Shown in pieces: positions 63,536 to 64,000 of a DNA stretch of 64,000 nucleotides. How positions within the stretch are numbered: position 1 is the stretch's first letter; each line of letters begins with the position of its first letter. The DNA lies in NCBI RefSeq assembly GCF_005886875.1, contig NZ_PNBY01000028.1, positions 62,001 through 126,000 on the forward strand, written 5' to 3'. Both the position numbers and the translations under genes were made by a program. Under the pieces are notes generated by a model. That model ran no database searches. It was not told the DNA's origin and saw nothing but the letters and a program-made list of their open reading frames with translations. This DNA is from Pseudoalteromonas aurantia (lineage in GTDB: Bacteria; Pseudomonadota; Gammaproteobacteria; Enterobacterales; Alteromonadaceae).

Positions 63536-64000
63536 TTATGAACACGTTTGGTTGCTGTCTCCAGAGTAAAACGCATTCCCTGATAATGCCAGTGTTAGTT
63601 GTTGATTATTTTCTTCTGAGCCTAGCGGGCAATATAAAAAGCTACCCGTTTGTGATGTGACTCTACCGCTGCTATCAAACCGAATGGTTGCTGTGCCGCT
63701 GAATGTGAGTGTGTCACCGGTTGATACTAGGTCCATAGCCCTTACCAAGGTATCGCCATCGTTATGTTGTCCGTTGTTGTCAACGTCTACAAAAACGATG
63801 ATGTTATTGCTCGACCAGTTACTTGTGCATGACATTGTGCCTCTAGCTGCGAGTTCATCCGGGTCAACAGGGCATGTAATGACAATTTCATCACTCGTTG
63901 TTGCTTTTGCACGAGCGAAAGAGAGTGTGCGTTTTAAGTCGAGTAAAAAAGCTTCTGCTTTATTACTTTGCGCGAGATTACTGTTGTTAAAAAATGCAAT
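63536..64000 (-). CDS. GspH/FimU-type pseudopilin, 5' end outside the window
   Basis: The frame reaches the right edge on the minus strand and ends at TAA 63536-63538. About 154 residues are visible: FLLDLKRTLSFARAKATTSDE, then VITCPVDPDELAA, IIVFVDVDNNGQHNDGD, IRFDSSGRVTSQTGSFLYCP and the terminal SNQTCS. The N-terminal leader and hydrophobic helix are not in the window. This is a GspH-fold pseudopilin, upstream on the same strand of the FimT-like gene, so the two may be co-transcribed. An internal start at 63835 would miss the conserved helix. Confidence 0.82.
   Translation of the reverse strand: MAFFNNSNLAQSNKAEAFLLDLKRTLSFARAKATTSDEIVITCPVDPDELAARGTMSCTSNWSSNNIIVFVDVDNNGQHNDGDTLVRAMDLVSTGDTLTFSGTATIRFDSSGRVTSQTGSFLYCPLGSEENNQQLTLALSGNAFYSGDSNQTCS

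Noticed and set aside
1-64000. tRNA or rRNA genes, CRISPR arrays, prophage or integrase genes
   Set aside because: I looked for repeated spacer units, tRNA-like ends, integrases, transposases and phage structural genes and found none that I could support.

Overview
The window looks like chromosome of a marine gammaproteobacterium of the Alteromonadales, most likely Pseudoalteromonas or a close relative. The grounds are moderate-to-low GC, housekeeping proteins close to enterobacterial and Vibrio homologues (RadD, QueF, Syd, GrxA, MurJ, RibF, IleS, LspA, IspH, S20), a TonB-dependent receptor, a tricorn-like S41 peptidase, and a ribF-ileS-lspA-fkpB-ispH block followed by a minor-pilin operon. 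I see no tRNA, rRNA, CRISPR array, prophage or intact insertion sequence.

Layout. 1-9.5 kb: the end of an FKBP isomerase, a tricorn-like protease, an SDR oxidoreductase facing a GNAT/HTH pair, then a formylglycine-enzyme-like secreted protein facing a ToxR/CadC-like membrane regulator. 9.6-16.6 kb: a zone of gene decay. It holds a frameshifted EAL gene, a GH18 chitinase remnant, and a metE remnant reduced to about 0.7 kb that still carries its MetJ operator and lies divergent from an intact metR. One of two copies of a short inverted-repeat element (3771-3965 and 16445-16599) closes this zone and supplies the stop codon of the next gene, a GAF-GAF-GGDEF-EAL protein. 19-34 kb: pyrC, a cold-shock protein, a short H-NS, radD (no conventional start codon), rraB, a tamA-tamB-SBP-cyclophilin operon, queF, syd, a zinc-ribbon gene pair and a GNAT. 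34.1-34.8 kb: an apparently non-coding purine-rich stretch that I read as a CsrB-family sRNA, with about 29 GGA motifs, many in hairpin loops, a terminator, and a GacA/VarA-type box about 180 bp upstream. 34.9-47.6 kb: mixed metabolic and envelope genes (P-loop kinase, flavin-binding protein, Fe-ADH, deaD, grxA, TonB receptor, thioredoxin-like protein, two-domain acyltransferase, hydroxyacid reductase, smrA, a receiver-only protein). 47.6-64 kb: rpsT, murJ, then ribF-ileS-lspA-fkpB-ispH, an AlgZ/AlgR-like two-component pair, and the type IV pilus operon pilV-pilW-pilX-pilY1-pilE, converging on two FimT/FimU-type pseudopilin genes.

How the parts connect. The AlgZR-like pair lies directly upstream of the pilin operon, and the gap between them contains an AlgR-type core (ACCGTTTGTC) plus a second half-site 20 bp downstream, just before a plausible promoter. 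This suggests direct local control of minor pilins. The CsrB candidate and the GGDEF/EAL proteins point to surface or biofilm lifestyle control. The loss of metE with metR kept suggests dependence on cobalamin-dependent MetH, which is not in the window.
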